A DNA stretch of 64,000 nt from Solobacterium sp. (GTDB taxonomy: Bacteria > Bacillota_I > Bacilli_A > Erysipelotrichales > Erysipelotrichaceae), in NCBI GenBank assembly GCA_017432325.1, contig JAFRJJ010000069.1, positions 23,033-87,032 of the forward strand. The letters run 5' to 3'. Position 1 is the stretch's first letter. Each line of letters begins with the position of its first letter. Position numbers and translations under genes: made by a program. The notes below the pieces were generated by a model, which saw only the letters and a list, made by a program, of their open reading frames with translations, was not told the DNA's origin and made no database searches. Shown here piece by piece: positions 43,620 through 53,077 of this stretch.

Positions 43620-44078
43620 CATGAAGTACCTGTGGTCCTGATGAAAATGATCGAAACGGAGTACGGAAAAACAGCGCAGCTGAAAACTTCCGGCGCTGAT
43701 CCGTTTGTTTTCAATATGGACGTCGTGAATATGGATGTGAGGGCGGTGGAAGGATATTCATATTCTGCCGAGATATTCGGTCTCTGCATCAATCTGTCTG
43801 CCAATTACGAATCGCTGTCTGAACCGGACCGGGATGACCTGATTGCCAGCGGTCTGTTTGAACGTGAGGCTGAAGACAGTTCCCATGCTTGGATCAGCGG
43901 AATCGTACAGGAAGTTATGAAAGACGACAGGAATGAAGAGGAGATCCGGACATCTGTTCTTGTAAGAGTACGGAATATCGAAATGATCCTGTTTGCGGAA
44001 GAACCGGCATATATGGAACCGGGATACCGGGTACAGGCAAGCGTACTGCTTTACGGCAATCTGCTGCATTCAAAATGA
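43617..44078 (+). CDS. Small soluble protein, unknown function
   Basis: 153-residue acidic protein, no recognised family and no signal or membrane segment. It alternates beta-like strands and a probable helix, and its last 40 residues include E-E-P-A-Y-M-E-P-G-Y-R-V-Q. An in-frame ATG at 43557 would extend it by 20 residues, but a consensus TATAAT lies inside that extension, exactly six bases before the ATG at 43617, so the shorter form is preferred. Divergent from the deaminase gene. Confidence 0.7.
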   Translation: MHEVPVVLMKMIETEYGKTAQLKTSGADPFVFNMDVVNMDVRAVEGYSYSAEIFGLCINLSANYESLSEPDRDDLIASGLFEREAEDSSHAWISGIVQEVMKDDRNEEEIRTSVLVRVRNIEMILFAEEPAYMEPGYRVQASVLLYGNLLHSK

Positions 44079-44131
44079 ATGGACACATCGGGATGGATAT
44101 GCTGATCATGCTGAAAACCAATGTGTTTTTA

Positions 44132-44140
44132 TGTTATGAT
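44132..44140 (+). promoter_or_regulatory. Extended -10 promoter of the GH32 gene
   Basis: TGT-TATGAT, about 45 bases before the ATG. No palindromic LacI-type or cre site was recognised. Confidence 0.55.
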
Positions 44141-44184
44141 TTTAGCAGAAGGTTTCAGACAGAAAATAATATAAGGAGACTCTT

Positions 44185-45645
44185 ATGAGAGAATGGACAC
44201 GTGAAGAACGCTACAGAGTTTTAAAGAGTGCGGATGAGATCGTTGACCTTCATGAACAGATCTGTCACTCTGCCTACAGACAGGCTTATCACATTCAGCC
44301 TGTAACCGGTCTTTCCTCGGATCCGAACGGCTTTGTCAAGCACAAGGGCGTATGGCATCTGTTTTATCAGTGGTGCCCCTGGGGAGCCGTACACGGACTG
44401 AAATACTGGTATCATGTATCCTCACCGGATCTGGTGCACTGGAAGAACGAAGGACTCGGACTGGCTGCCGATACGGAATATGACAACAGGGGAACCCATT
44501 CAGGTTCAGCATTCTCAAAGGGAGATGACCTGTATCTGTTCTATACCGGAAACCACAGAGATGAAGACTGGACAAGAACGGCTTATACATGCGTTGCCCA
44601 GCTTCATGAGGATGGTACGATCACTAAGCTTGAAAAACCGCTGTTCGGACCTCATCCCGACTATACCGAACACCAGAGAGACCCGAAGGTATTCTATGTC
44701 GAAGAAAAACAGAGATACTATATCTTCATCGGTGCCCAGGATAAGGACCTCAGAGGAAAGATCGTTGTCTATTCCAGCGAAGAACTGCTGAGCGGATGGA
44801 AGTTTGAAGGCGAGCTGAAGGTCCCCGGATACGAGTCATTCGGCGGCATGTGGGAATGTCCTTCCATCGAGCATTTCAGCGGCAAAGACCTGCTGATCTT
44901 CTCCCCGCAGTATATGAAGTATCCGGAGCGCGGTGAAAGCACGAACCACAACGGATATATCATCGGCCATATGGATTTCGATACCCTGACATTTGTCCCG
45001 GAAACGGAATTCACGCTCCTGGACTACGGATTTGACTTCTACGCTGCCCAGTGCGCGTCCGGAGTGAACGCTGATGATCATGCGATCATGGTCGCCTGGA
45101 TCGGTCTGCCCGACAACCACTATCCGAGTGAGGAAGAGGATTGGGAAGGCACCCAGACACTGTGCAGAAAAATCACGATCGATGAGAACAACCGTCTCAT
45201 ACAGCAGCCTGTTGAAGCACTGAAAGGCCTGAGAAAAGATACGGAAGTACCTGCAGGCACGCTGCCTTATGCATGTGAGATGGATGTTGAGGTCGGTGAA
45301 GGTGACTTTGACCTGAACCTGTTCACAAAAGAAGACGGCAGCGACGGTCTGACGATGCATTATGACTGTGCGGCTCAGAGATTCACAGTCGACAAGTCCA
45401 AGATGGACAAGCGCTTCAACGAGAAGGTATTTGAACAGGTATATCTGCCTGCCCTGACACCTTTGAAGACGATGCAGGTATTCATTGACCACAGCTCCAT
45501 CGAGATCTTTGTCAATGGCGGTGAAACGACATTCACAGCGCATATCTATCCGACTGAAAGAGAACACTTCTATACGATCAGCGAAAACGGATGCGCGAAG
45601 GTATACGAGCTTGAACCGTCCGTCAAGGACGACTTCGTAGTCTGA
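44185..45645 (+). CDS. Sucrose-6-phosphate hydrolase / invertase (GH32)
   Basis: Splits sucrose (or its 6-phosphate) or fructans. The 486 residues hold a five-bladed propeller with nucleophile Asp in S-S-D-P-N-G-F (usual form W-M-N-D-P-N-G), the R-D-P-K-V-F transition-state motif, and the acid/base W-E-C-P-S, plus a C-terminal beta-sandwich (I-D-H-S-S-I-E-I-F-V-N-G-G). The W-M-N part before the nucleophile is L-S-S here, a small departure. No sucrose transporter, regulator or fructokinase adjoins it. AAGGAG gives a clear RBS. Confidence 0.9.
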   Translation: MREWTREERYRVLKSADEIVDLHEQICHSAYRQAYHIQPVTGLSSDPNGFVKHKGVWHLFYQWCPWGAVHGLKYWYHVSSPDLVHWKNEGLGLAADTEYDNRGTHSGSAFSKGDDLYLFYTGNHRDEDWTRTAYTCVAQLHEDGTITKLEKPLFGPHPDYTEHQRDPKVFYVEEKQRYYIFIGAQDKDLRGKIVVYSSEELLSGWKFEGELKVPGYESFGGMWECPSIEHFSGKDLLIFSPQYMKYPERGESTNHNGYIIGHMDFDTLTFVPETEFTLLDYGFDFYAAQCASGVNADDHAIMVAWIGLPDNHYPSEEEDWEGTQTLCRKITIDENNRLIQQPVEALKGLRKDTEVPAGTLPYACEMDVEVGEGDFDLNLFTKEDGSDGLTMHYDCAAQRFTVDKSKMDKRFNEKVFEQVYLPALTPLKTMQVFIDHSSIEIFVNGGETTFTAHIYPTEREHFYTISENGCAKVYELEPSVKDDFVV

Positions 45646-45647
45646 TC

Positions 45648-46001
45648 ATGTATACATTCGTATGCTATGACCGCTGCGGTACCTGCAGGAAAGCCGAAAA
45701 GTTTCTGCAGGAACATCAGATCGCATATACCAAACGTCCGATCAAGGAAGAAAAACCGACTGTTGAGGAACTGAAGGAATGGCAGGCTGCTTCCGGCAGG
45801 GAACTCAGGAAGTTCTTCAATACATCAGGTCAGCTGTACCGTTCCATGAATATCAAGGAACAGCTCAAGACCCTGTCGGATGAAGAGATCTTCGATCTGC
45901 TTGCACAGGACGGGATGCTGGTGAAGCGTCCGGTCTTGGTCGGAGAAGGCCTGGTACTGGTCGGCTTCAAAGAAGACGAATGGTCCGAAAAACTGCTCTA
46001 G
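45648..46001 (+). CDS. ArsC/Spx-family thioredoxin-fold protein
   Basis: 117-residue protein with C-G-T-C at residues 10-13 (and Cys6), the fold and length of the ArsC/Spx/MgsR family. Spx-type proteins bind RNA polymerase in disulfide stress; ArsC types reduce arsenate. The sequence R-P-V-L-V-G-E-G-L-V-L-V-G-F near the end is shared by both. The gene starts two bases after the GH32 stop with no clear RBS, so it is translated from the same transcript. Exact role unresolved. Confidence 0.85.
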   Translation: MYTFVCYDRCGTCRKAEKFLQEHQIAYTKRPIKEEKPTVEELKEWQAASGRELRKFFNTSGQLYRSMNIKEQLKTLSDEEIFDLLAQDGMLVKRPVLVGEGLVLVGFKEDEWSEKLL

Positions 46002-46031
46002 AAAATGTCCGGTTCAAAACCGGGCATTTTT
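46002..46031 (+). terminator. Terminator after GH32-spx-like operon
   Basis: AAAATGTCCGGTT / AACCGGGCATTTT stem, then TA. Confidence 0.9.
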
Positions 46032-46062
46032 ACGCCATTGTTCTCCGGAACGGATATATTAT

Positions 46063-46090
46063 TTGCTAATTTCCGGCAATGCGTTATGAT
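46063..46090 (+). promoter_or_regulatory. Promoter of zinc-ribbon membrane protein gene
   Basis: TTGCTA (46063-46068), 16-base spacer, TATGAT (46085-46090). Confidence 0.55.
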
Positions 46091-46112
46091 ATTCGGGTTA
46101 CAGGAGAAACAT

Positions 46113-46526
46113 ATGAAGAACTTTTTGAGAGATCTGGAATATAAAGCCGCAAGGTTTATGTATGGCAGGTATGGGGCAGATGAACTGTCACGCGCATGCC
46201 TGATCATTGTCGGAGTGATGCTGATCGTTTCAGTACTGGCGAAAATGCCCGTATTGAATCTGATCGGGCTCGTCCTGCTGATATGGACGGAATTCAGGAT
46301 GTATTCGAAGAACATCGCAAAGCGCAGGGCAGAGCGGCAGGCATATCTGAACCTGAAATACAGACTGCAGCGTCCGTTCCGTGTCATGAAGCTGAACCGG
46401 ACGGAAAAGGAATACAAACATTTTGCATGTCCCCAGTGCGGCAGGATCGTGCGTGTGCCGAGAGGGCATGGCCGTATTACCGTAACATGCAGACAGTGCG
46501 GCAGATCATTTGACCGCAGATCATGA
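46113..46526 (+). CDS. Membrane protein with C-terminal zinc ribbon
   Basis: 137-residue protein: two adjacent hydrophobic segments (near 27-57), a basic stretch rich in Arg/Lys and Tyr, then C-P-Q-C-G ... C-R-Q-C-G, a four-Cys zinc ribbon near the C-terminus. It probably sits with the ribbon in the cytoplasm. Start chosen at the ATG 6 bases after AGGAG; the frame is open further upstream but runs into the terminator. Function unknown. Confidence 0.85.
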   Translation: MKNFLRDLEYKAARFMYGRYGADELSRACLIIVGVMLIVSVLAKMPVLNLIGLVLLIWTEFRMYSKNIAKRRAERQAYLNLKYRLQRPFRVMKLNRTEKEYKHFACPQCGRIVRVPRGHGRITVTCRQCGRSFDRRS

Positions 46527-46598
46527 TCATCCGTATCAGCCATTCAAATATCACCCTGCATCATGTAAAATAAAATCAGGGAAAGTGTATTGTCTTCA

Positions 46599-46634
46599 GG
46601 ACGAAGGTTATTTTCATCATACTTCGTCCTTTTT
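46599..46634 (+). terminator. Terminator before AlkD-like gene
   Basis: GGACGAAG / CTTCGTCC followed by five T. Confidence 0.85.
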
Positions 46635-46682
46635 CATGTTAGTATAGTGTATCTGTAAAACAGGATGGCAGGAGGAACAGCA

Positions 46683-47375
46683 ATGAAAGAAGTACAGCAG
46701 CAGCTCTTTGCTTTGCAGGATATTGAATACAAATCATTTATTGCCAATCTGACACCTACGGTGTCTGCGGACAGCGTGATCGGTATCCGGACACCTGCGC
46801 TGCGCAGCCTGGCAAAACATATGCTGGGCACGGAAACAGGCATGAAATTTATGGACGAACTGCCGCATGAATACTTTGAAGAAAACCAGCTTCACGCGTT
46901 CATGATATCAGAGATCAGGAACTATGATCAGGCACTGGAACGCGTTCAGGCATTCCTTCCATACGTGGACAACTGGGCGACCTGTGATCAGATGATCGTC
47001 AAGGTCTTCAGAAAAGATCCGGAACGTCTCCTGCCTTACATTGAAGCATGGCTTTGTTCAGACCATCCGTATACCGTACGCTACGGGATCGAATGCCTGA
47101 TGAAGCTGTTCCTGGATAAGAAATTCGATCCGGCATATCCGGAACGCGTGTCACGTATCAGAAGCGATAACTATTATGTCAACATGATGGAAGCGTGGTA
47201 TTTTGCTGAAGCACTCGCAAAGCAATATGACGCAGTCATCGGTTATATCAGACAGCGGATCCTACCTGAATGGGTGCATAACAAAGCGATACAGAAGGCC
47301 TGTGAAAGCTACCGGATCAGTGATGAGAGAAAACAGGAACTGAAACAGTACCGGATCAGGCGTTCCGGTAAATGA
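46683..47375 (+). CDS. AlkD-like DNA alkylation repair protein
   Basis: HEAT-repeat DNA glycosylase-type protein of 230 residues. Family features: G-I-R-T-P-x-L-R near 31, W-A-T-C-D near 92, and Y-V-N-M-M-E-A-W-Y near 170, typical of the AlkD/YhaZ group that removes bulky N3/N7 alkyl bases without base flipping. Start at the ATG with GGAGG 7 bases upstream. The Fnr-type gene follows closely. Confidence 0.87.
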   Translation: MKEVQQQLFALQDIEYKSFIANLTPTVSADSVIGIRTPALRSLAKHMLGTETGMKFMDELPHEYFEENQLHAFMISEIRNYDQALERVQAFLPYVDNWATCDQMIVKVFRKDPERLLPYIEAWLCSDHPYTVRYGIECLMKLFLDKKFDPAYPERVSRIRSDNYYVNMMEAWYFAEALAKQYDAVIGYIRQRILPEWVHNKAIQKACESYRISDERKQELKQYRIRRSGK

Positions 47376-47398
47376 ATGAGATAAACAGGAGGGCGTTT

Positions 47399-48103
47399 AT
47401 GGCAGAAAAACCGGTACTGAATTGTGAAAACTGTGAAAACGAGTCATGCATGAACATCCTTCCGGTCCTGAAGGACCTGCCGGAACATCTGCGGCTGGAA
47501 ATGCAGAAGTATATGAAAACAGATCATTTCGAAAAGGGTGAATTCCTGTTTCGTGAGAATGATCCGGCAGACAGGATCCTGATCATCCGCAGCGGAAGGA
47601 TCAAGATTGGCAGGGTGGATATGGACGGCAATGAGCGGATACTGGATATCCTGCACAGCGGTGAGGTGATCTGGGATTCCCTGACCGAAGGACAGACCGT
47701 GTTCCCGTACAGTGCCGCGGCACTCACGGATGTGGATCTCTGCATGATCGACGGGGAGACGTTTATGAATACCATGTCGGATCATCCGTATGCCGTGATG
47801 GACCTGATCCGGGCTCTTGGCAGAAGACTGCGTGAGGCAAATGAAAAAGCGCTGCTGCTGAGCATACAGAATCCCATGAAGCGCCTGGCAGGATTTCTCC
47901 TTGACAGGGATATCCGCTGTGTCGGACCGGAGATCAATCTGAAGCTGGAAGACATCGCTTCATCGATCGGCATGCGTCCCGAAACGGTCAGCAGGAATCT
48001 TTCCAAGCTGGAAAAGCAGGGAATGATACGGCGTACGGGCAAAGGCAGGATCCTGGTGACAAACAGAAAAGCACTGGAAGAATTGTATGAGGAACAGTCA
48101 TGA
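47399..48103 (+). CDS. FNR-type Crp/Fnr regulator with four cluster cysteines
   Basis: Transcription regulator of 234 residues, with cNMP-like beta-roll and C-terminal winged helix (I-G-M-R-P-E-T-V-S-R-N-L-S-K-L). N-terminal Cys9, Cys12 and Cys17 and the internal Cys115 match in order and spacing the [4Fe-4S] ligands of E. coli FNR (20, 23, 29, 122), so oxygen sensing is likely. Start at ATG 47399, 5 bases after GGAGGG; an upstream ATG (47372) overlaps the AlkD-like stop but lacks an RBS. The stop overlaps the pflA start, tying it to pyruvate formate-lyase activation. Confidence 0.93.
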   Translation: MAEKPVLNCENCENESCMNILPVLKDLPEHLRLEMQKYMKTDHFEKGEFLFRENDPADRILIIRSGRIKIGRVDMDGNERILDILHSGEVIWDSLTEGQTVFPYSAAALTDVDLCMIDGETFMNTMSDHPYAVMDLIRALGRRLREANEKALLLSIQNPMKRLAGFLLDRDIRCVGPEINLKLEDIASSIGMRPETVSRNLSKLEKQGMIRRTGKGRILVTNRKALEELYEEQS

Positions 48104-48840
48104 ATACGATCAAAGGAAATATCCATTCAACTGAATCATTCGGATCCGTGGACGGACCGGGCGTACGTTTTCTGATCTTTCTGAAGGGATGTCATCTGAG
48201 ATGCAGGTACTGCCATAACGCAGATACATGGGAAGAGGGCAGTACAGACCAAAGAACAGCGGATGAACTGCTGGAGCAGGCGCTTCGGTACAAAGATTAC
48301 TGGGGCAGTGAAGGCGGGATCACCGTGAGCGGCGGGGAACCGCTGCTTCAGCTTGAGTTCCTGACCGATCTGTTCACAAAGGCAAAGGCAAAAGGCGTGC
48401 ATACGTGCATCGATACTGCCGGAGAACCGTTCAGCCGGGAACCGGAATGGTTCGGGCAGTTTGAACAGCTGATGCAGGTCACGGATCTGCTGCTGATGGA
48501 CATCAAGCATATCGACCGTGATAAACATATCCATCTGACCGGAAAACCGAATGACAACATCCTGGATATGTTCCGTTATCTGTCCGATATCAACAAGCCG
48601 ATATGGATCAGGTATGTTCTGGTACCGGGACTGACGGATGACGAGGATGATCTCAGACGGACAGGCGCATTCATATCGCAGCTCAGCAATGTCCGGAAGA
48701 TCGACGTCCTGGCGTATCACTCGATGGGTGCCTATAAATGGGAAAAGCTGGGTTACCGCTATACACTGGCTGAAACAGGATCACCTTCCGCGGAAGAAGT
48801 AAACAAAGCACTGGAGCTGCTTTCTGGAAAATCATTGTGA
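48100..48840 (+). CDS. pflA: Pyruvate formate-lyase activating enzyme
   Basis: Radical SAM enzyme of 246 residues that installs the glycyl radical on PflB. C-H-L-R-C-R-Y-C (Cys31, Cys35, Cys38) binds the [4Fe-4S] cluster, and T-V-S-G-G-E-P-L-L-Q binds SAM. It starts in the last four bases of the FNR-type gene (ATGA). pflB lies downstream with its own control region. Confidence 0.97.
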   Translation: MNTIKGNIHSTESFGSVDGPGVRFLIFLKGCHLRCRYCHNADTWEEGSTDQRTADELLEQALRYKDYWGSEGGITVSGGEPLLQLEFLTDLFTKAKAKGVHTCIDTAGEPFSREPEWFGQFEQLMQVTDLLLMDIKHIDRDKHIHLTGKPNDNILDMFRYLSDINKPIWIRYVLVPGLTDDEDDLRRTGAFISQLSNVRKIDVLAYHSMGAYKWEKLGYRYTLAETGSPSAEEVNKALELLSGKSL

Positions 48841-48854
48841 TTTATTGCATAAAC

Positions 48855-48868
48855 TTGATTGTAATCAA
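48855..48868 (+). promoter_or_regulatory. Perfect FNR box upstream of pflB
   Basis: TTGAT-TGTA-ATCAA, exactly the consensus TTGAT-N4-ATCAA. The centre is about 37-42 bases before the likely start of transcription, compatible with class II activation. The FNR-type regulator is two genes upstream. Confidence 0.9.
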
Positions 48869-48885
48869 GGAACATGATATATATT

Positions 48886-48896
48886 TACAATATTCT
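48886..48896 (+). promoter_or_regulatory. pflB -10 region
   Basis: TACAAT (48886-48891) or the overlapping TATTCT (48891-48896). The second places the FNR box at -41.5. Confidence 0.6.
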
Positions 48897-48923
48897 TATG
48901 TCGGTTAAAGGAGAAGGCCAAAA

Positions 48924-51173
48924 ATGAGAGCAGAATGGAGAGGATTCAGCGGTACACGCTGGACAGAAGAGATCAACGTCCGGGAATTTATTCAGAAAAA
49001 CTATACCGAGTATCTCGGGGATGAATCATTCCTCGAAGGTCCGACAGAAGCGACAGATCAGCTGTGGGAAAAGGTTCAGGAACTCCAGAAAGAAGAACGC
49101 GCCAAGGGCGGTGTTCTTGATATGGAAACAGAAATCGTTTCCGACGTTGACGCATACGGCGCCGGCTATATCAGTGAAGATCTGAAGGATCTGGAAAAGA
49201 TCGTCGGTCTCCAGACAGATAAGCCTCTGAAGCGCGCGTTCATGCCTTACGGCGGCATCAACATGGCTGAGCAGGCATGCAAAGCATACGGCTATACACC
49301 CAATGAGGATCTGCATCATATCTTCAATACATATCACAAGACACATAACCAGGGCGTATTCGATGCCTATACATCGGAGATGCTGAAGGCGCGTCACAAC
49401 AAGATCATCACAGGTCTGCCCGATACATACGGCAGAGGCCGTATCGTCGGTGACTACAGACGTGTTGCGCTGTACGGTATCGATCATCTGATCGACAGCA
49501 AGCTCAACGATCTGAAATATCTCGGCGGCGGCGACCTGACTGAGGAGGATATCCGTCTGAGGGAAGAAGTCGCTGACCAGATCAAAGCGCTGAAAAAGAT
49601 GAAGACCATGGCTGAAGCATACGGCTATGATATTTCCAATCCTGCAAGCAACGCCAAAGAAGCTGTCCAGTGGCTGTACTTCGGATATCTGGCTGCCATC
49701 AAATCCCAGAACGGCGCAGCGATGTCTGTCGGACGTGTTTCGACATTCCTGGATATCTATATTCAGAGAGACCTCGAAGAAGGCACACTGACGGAAAAAG
49801 AAGCGCAGGAGCTGATCGATCACTTCGTTCTCAAACTGAGAATGGTCAAATTCGCACGTATCGCTTCCTATAACGAACTGTTCTCCGGTGACCCTGTATG
49901 GGCAACGCTGGAAGTAGGCGGTATGGGCGGTGACGGCCGTGCGCTTGTTACGAAAAATGACTTCCGCTTCCTGCATACACTGGAAAACATGGGACCGGCA
50001 CCGGAACCGAACCTTACAGTTCTGTATTCCCCGCGTCTGCCGCTCAATTTCCGCAGATACGCATCCAAGATCTCCATCAAGACTAGTTCGATCCAGTATG
50101 AAAACGACTGTGTCATGAGACCTGTATGGGGCGATGACTACAGCATCTGCTGCTGTGTATCCGCAACGGAAACAGGCAAGGAAATGCAGTTCTTCGGAGC
50201 ACGCGCCAACCTTGCAAAGTGCCTGCTGTACGCGATCAACGGCGGCGTCGATGAAAAGACACACCAGCAGGTAGGTCCGAAGTACCGTCCGATCGAAGGG
50301 GACGGACCGCTCGACTTTGTCGAGGTGCTCGACAAGTACAATTCCATGATGGACTGGCTGGCAGGACTGTATGTCAACATCCTGAACCTGATCCACTTCA
50401 TGCACGACAAATACTACTATGAGGCAGCCGAGATGGCACTGATCGATACGGATGTCAGAAGAACATTCGCTACCGGTATTGCCGGCTTCTCACATGTCGT
50501 TGACTCACTGTGCGCGATCAAATACGCAAAGGTATATCCGGTCAGAAATGAGCAGGGCATCGTTATCGATTATAAGATCGAAGGCGAATTCCCGCGCTAC
50601 GGCAACGATGATGACCGTGCCGACCAGATCGCTGTATGGCTGCTGAAGACATTCATCACAAAAGTCTCCTCGCACCATACATACAGAAAGTCCCAGCCGA
50701 CAACTTCCATCCTGACGATCACATCGAACGTTGTATACGGCAAGAACACAGGTTCGATGCCGGACGGAAGAAAAGCAGGCGAACCGCTGTCACCCGGCGC
50801 GAATCCCGCATACGGCGCAGAGAAAAACGGCCTGCTCGCTTCCCTGAACTCGGTCGCGAAGCTGCCGTATGAGTATGCGCTTGACGGTATCTCCAATACC
50901 CAGACGATCAGCCCGGGCGCGCTCGGACACGATGACGTTGAGCGCAGAAACAACCTGGTAAGCGTATTGGACGGTTATTTCTACAAGGGTGCGCACCATC
51001 TCAATGTCAACGTATTCGGAACGGAAAAGCTCTACGACGCAATGGAACATCCCGAAAAGCCTGAATACGCGAACTTCACGATCCGTGTCAGCGGCTATGC
51101 GGTCAAGTTCATTGACCTGACAAGAGAGCAGCAGCTCGATGTCATCGCAAGAACCTGCCACGACCGTATGTGA
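48924..51173 (+). CDS. pflB: Formate C-acetyltransferase (pyruvate formate-lyase)
   Basis: Glycyl-radical enzyme of 749 residues: pyruvate + CoA to acetyl-CoA + formate, in fermentation. Active-site Cys pair in S-I-C-C-C-V-S-A (near 408-410) and the radical Gly in R-V-S-G-Y-A-V (near 724). RBS AAAGGAG lies 10 bases upstream. Probably oxygen-controlled through the FNR box. A strong terminator follows. Confidence 0.98.
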   Translation: MRAEWRGFSGTRWTEEINVREFIQKNYTEYLGDESFLEGPTEATDQLWEKVQELQKEERAKGGVLDMETEIVSDVDAYGAGYISEDLKDLEKIVGLQTDKPLKRAFMPYGGINMAEQACKAYGYTPNEDLHHIFNTYHKTHNQGVFDAYTSEMLKARHNKIITGLPDTYGRGRIVGDYRRVALYGIDHLIDSKLNDLKYLGGGDLTEEDIRLREEVADQIKALKKMKTMAEAYGYDISNPASNAKEAVQWLYFGYLAAIKSQNGAAMSVGRVSTFLDIYIQRDLEEGTLTEKEAQELIDHFVLKLRMVKFARIASYNELFSGDPVWATLEVGGMGGDGRALVTKNDFRFLHTLENMGPAPEPNLTVLYSPRLPLNFRRYASKISIKTSSIQYENDCVMRPVWGDDYSICCCVSATETGKEMQFFGARANLAKCLLYAINGGVDEKTHQQVGPKYRPIEGDGPLDFVEVLDKYNSMMDWLAGLYVNILNLIHFMHDKYYYEAAEMALIDTDVRRTFATGIAGFSHVVDSLCAIKYAKVYPVRNEQGIVIDYKIEGEFPRYGNDDDRADQIAVWLLKTFITKVSSHHTYRKSQPTTSILTITSNVVYGKNTGSMPDGRKAGEPLSPGANPAYGAEKNGLLASLNSVAKLPYEYALDGISNTQTISPGALGHDDVERRNNLVSVLDGYFYKGAHHLNVNVFGTEKLYDAMEHPEKPEYANFTIRVSGYAVKFIDLTREQQLDVIARTCHDRM

Positions 51174-51195
51174 TCAATACATCATGCAAACGAAA

Positions 51196-51223
51196 GACCG
51201 GAGCGATCCGGTCCTTTTTTTTT
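51196..51223 (+). terminator. pflB terminator
   Basis: GACCGGA-GCGA-TCCGGTC, then nine T after a C. Confidence 0.95.
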
Positions 51224-51236
51224 GCTGTATTGAGGA

Positions 51237-52934
51237 TCATTCCTGAACAGTCTGTGCCGTTTTCTTCAGGAAGTCCTGTATGATCGTGAACCACTCTTCA
51301 CGTTCTTTCTCGTTGGAATAGTAGATCTCATGCCTGGATTCAGGGAAGAGATGAAGGATAGCGGAAGGGATCTTTTTGGCCAGTTCCTCGATTGCTTCGT
51401 TGACGACCATTTTATCATGACCTGCTTCCAGCACGAGCAGGGGAACCTGGATGTCCGCTGTATGCTTGATGACATAGTCCATGGCACGCAGGGAAGCGTT
51501 CAGCCATCCGGCTGTGCCGGCAATGGTCTGGTAGTCTTCATCAGCGAGCCTCTGATCGAACTGATAGTTGAAGCGGATCTCCGAAAGGGTATTGCTGTTC
51601 TTGAAGTCCCTGATACCGTCAAAACGCTTCTGGTTCGGCAGCAGGATCATATCCCTGTGCGTGACCTTTGTAGCGGCAGCCAGTGTCTTGATGACAGGCA
51701 GGTGCCAGCCGCCGAAGTCCAGCTGGATCATCGGTGATGAAATAACGCCTGCTTCATACTCTTCCGGATATTTCTCCAGATAGATCGCTGCCAGGCATCC
51801 GCCCATACTGTGGCCGAACAGGAAATGTTTGTCGTCCGGTGTCAGCGGGAATACGATCTGATGGGTAAAGCTGTAGATGTCATCAAGGTACTCATTGTAT
51901 GAACCGACATAGACGATATCCTTTTCCTTGGCGAATCTGGTGGATTTGCCGAAACCTCTCAGCTCCAGGAAGAATACGGAATATCCTGCCTGGTAGAAAC
52001 GATACAGCACTTCATGGTATTTTCCGAAGAATTCGCAGAATCCGTGGACAAAGGTAATGGATGCCTTTGCGTCAGGGTTCAGGGCATAGTAATAGCGGAT
52101 CCTTGTGCCGTCACCTGTCAGAAGGTCTTTACTGACGATATGCTCATTCAGCCAGGGTTTGATCCGGTTGTTCAGCAGGTCATTGAACGAGTCATTTTCA
52201 AATACATAGGATTCCGCTGTTTCCCTGGTCGTATCCGGTCTGTTGGTAATGATCGTCTTCACACCGAGATCAATGCATCTGCGGATATGCTCCGGATCAT
52301 CCACTGTCCAGACATTGATATCAAGTCCTTTTTCCGCACATTCTTTTGCGACATCGGGATACTGGAGGTTGTATACGGCAGGATTGATCGCGTCCATGCC
52401 ATGTTTTTTTGCGTAAGAAGGAATATCGACCGGTCCGTCTGCGTACAGGAAACCCACATATGCATCCTTGTTCAGTTCCTTGATGCGCTTGCATGTATAG
52501 TGGTTGAAGGATGAATAGTTGACACGGTCTTCCATTCCTTTTTCCTTGACAAGCGCAAGGATCTTTTCCTCCAGATGGTCATAGAAAACAATACCTGTCT
52601 TCAGCTCGATATCGATCGTCAGATCAGTCGGTTTCAGAAGATCAAGCACTTCATCCATCGTCGGAATGTCCGCATGTTCATATTCCGGATGTGTCCTGTT
52701 GTAGTTGAATTTCCTGAGTTCCGCAAGGGTCATGTCTTTGACCCATCCTGAACCGTTGCTGGTACGGTCAATGGTCTCGTCATGGATAACGACGATCCTG
52801 TCATCTTTTGTCAGCTGAATATCAAGTTCAACACCGTCAGCCTTCATCTCGACTGCTTTCTCAAAAGCAGGGAGGGTATTTTCCGGTGCATAGGCACTGG
52901 CACCTCTATGCGCCCAGATCAATGGTTTGTTCAT
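51237..52934 (-). CDS. Glycerophosphodiester phosphodiesterase fused to alpha/beta hydrolase (lipase-like)
   Basis: One 565-residue chain with two enzymes. Residues 1-240 are a GDPD barrel: H-R-G (9-11), Glu19, Glu36/Asp38 and His51 match the catalytic/metal set. Residues about 255-565 are a monoacylglycerol lipase/lysophospholipase-like hydrolase: H-G-F near 297, nucleophile G-H-S-M-G-G (Ser376), with Asp507 and His535 as likely triad. Together they could remove the acyl chain and then split the glycerophosphodiester of a lysophospholipid. No signal peptide, so it acts in the cytoplasm unless exported otherwise. AGGAG lies about 10 bases before the ATG. Confidence 0.9.
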   Translation of the reverse strand: MNKPLIWAHRGASAYAPENTLPAFEKAVEMKADGVELDIQLTKDDRIVVIHDETIDRTSNGSGWVKDMTLAELRKFNYNRTHPEYEHADIPTMDEVLDLLKPTDLTIDIELKTGIVFYDHLEEKILALVKEKGMEDRVNYSSFNHYTCKRIKELNKDAYVGFLYADGPVDIPSYAKKHGMDAINPAVYNLQYPDVAKECAEKGLDINVWTVDDPEHIRRCIDLGVKTIITNRPDTTRETAESYVFENDSFNDLLNNRIKPWLNEHIVSKDLLTGDGTRIRYYYALNPDAKASITFVHGFCEFFGKYHEVLYRFYQAGYSVFFLELRGFGKSTRFAKEKDIVYVGSYNEYLDDIYSFTHQIVFPLTPDDKHFLFGHSMGGCLAAIYLEKYPEEYEAGVISSPMIQLDFGGWHLPVIKTLAAATKVTHRDMILLPNQKRFDGIRDFKNSNTLSEIRFNYQFDQRLADEDYQTIAGTAGWLNASLRAMDYVIKHTADIQVPLLVLEAGHDKMVVNEAIEELAKKIPSAILHLFPESRHEIYYSNEKEREEWFTIIQDFLKKTAQTVQE

Positions 52935-52955
52935 GAGTTTAATTCTCCTGAGAAC

Positions 52956-52964
52956 ATTATACCA
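52956..52964 (-). promoter_or_regulatory. Extended -10 promoter of GDPD-lipase gene
   Basis: Minus strand TGG-TATAAT, 21 bases before the ATG. Confidence 0.6.
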
Positions 52965-53077
52965 GTGTTGATTGAAACAGGGTCAGGTACTTTTGACCGT
53001 TTCTCAAAAAACATCCTGATCGTTTGCCTGTTACATGGATTGCATCTGTTGTATCATTGTTGGAAAGGAGTCACATT

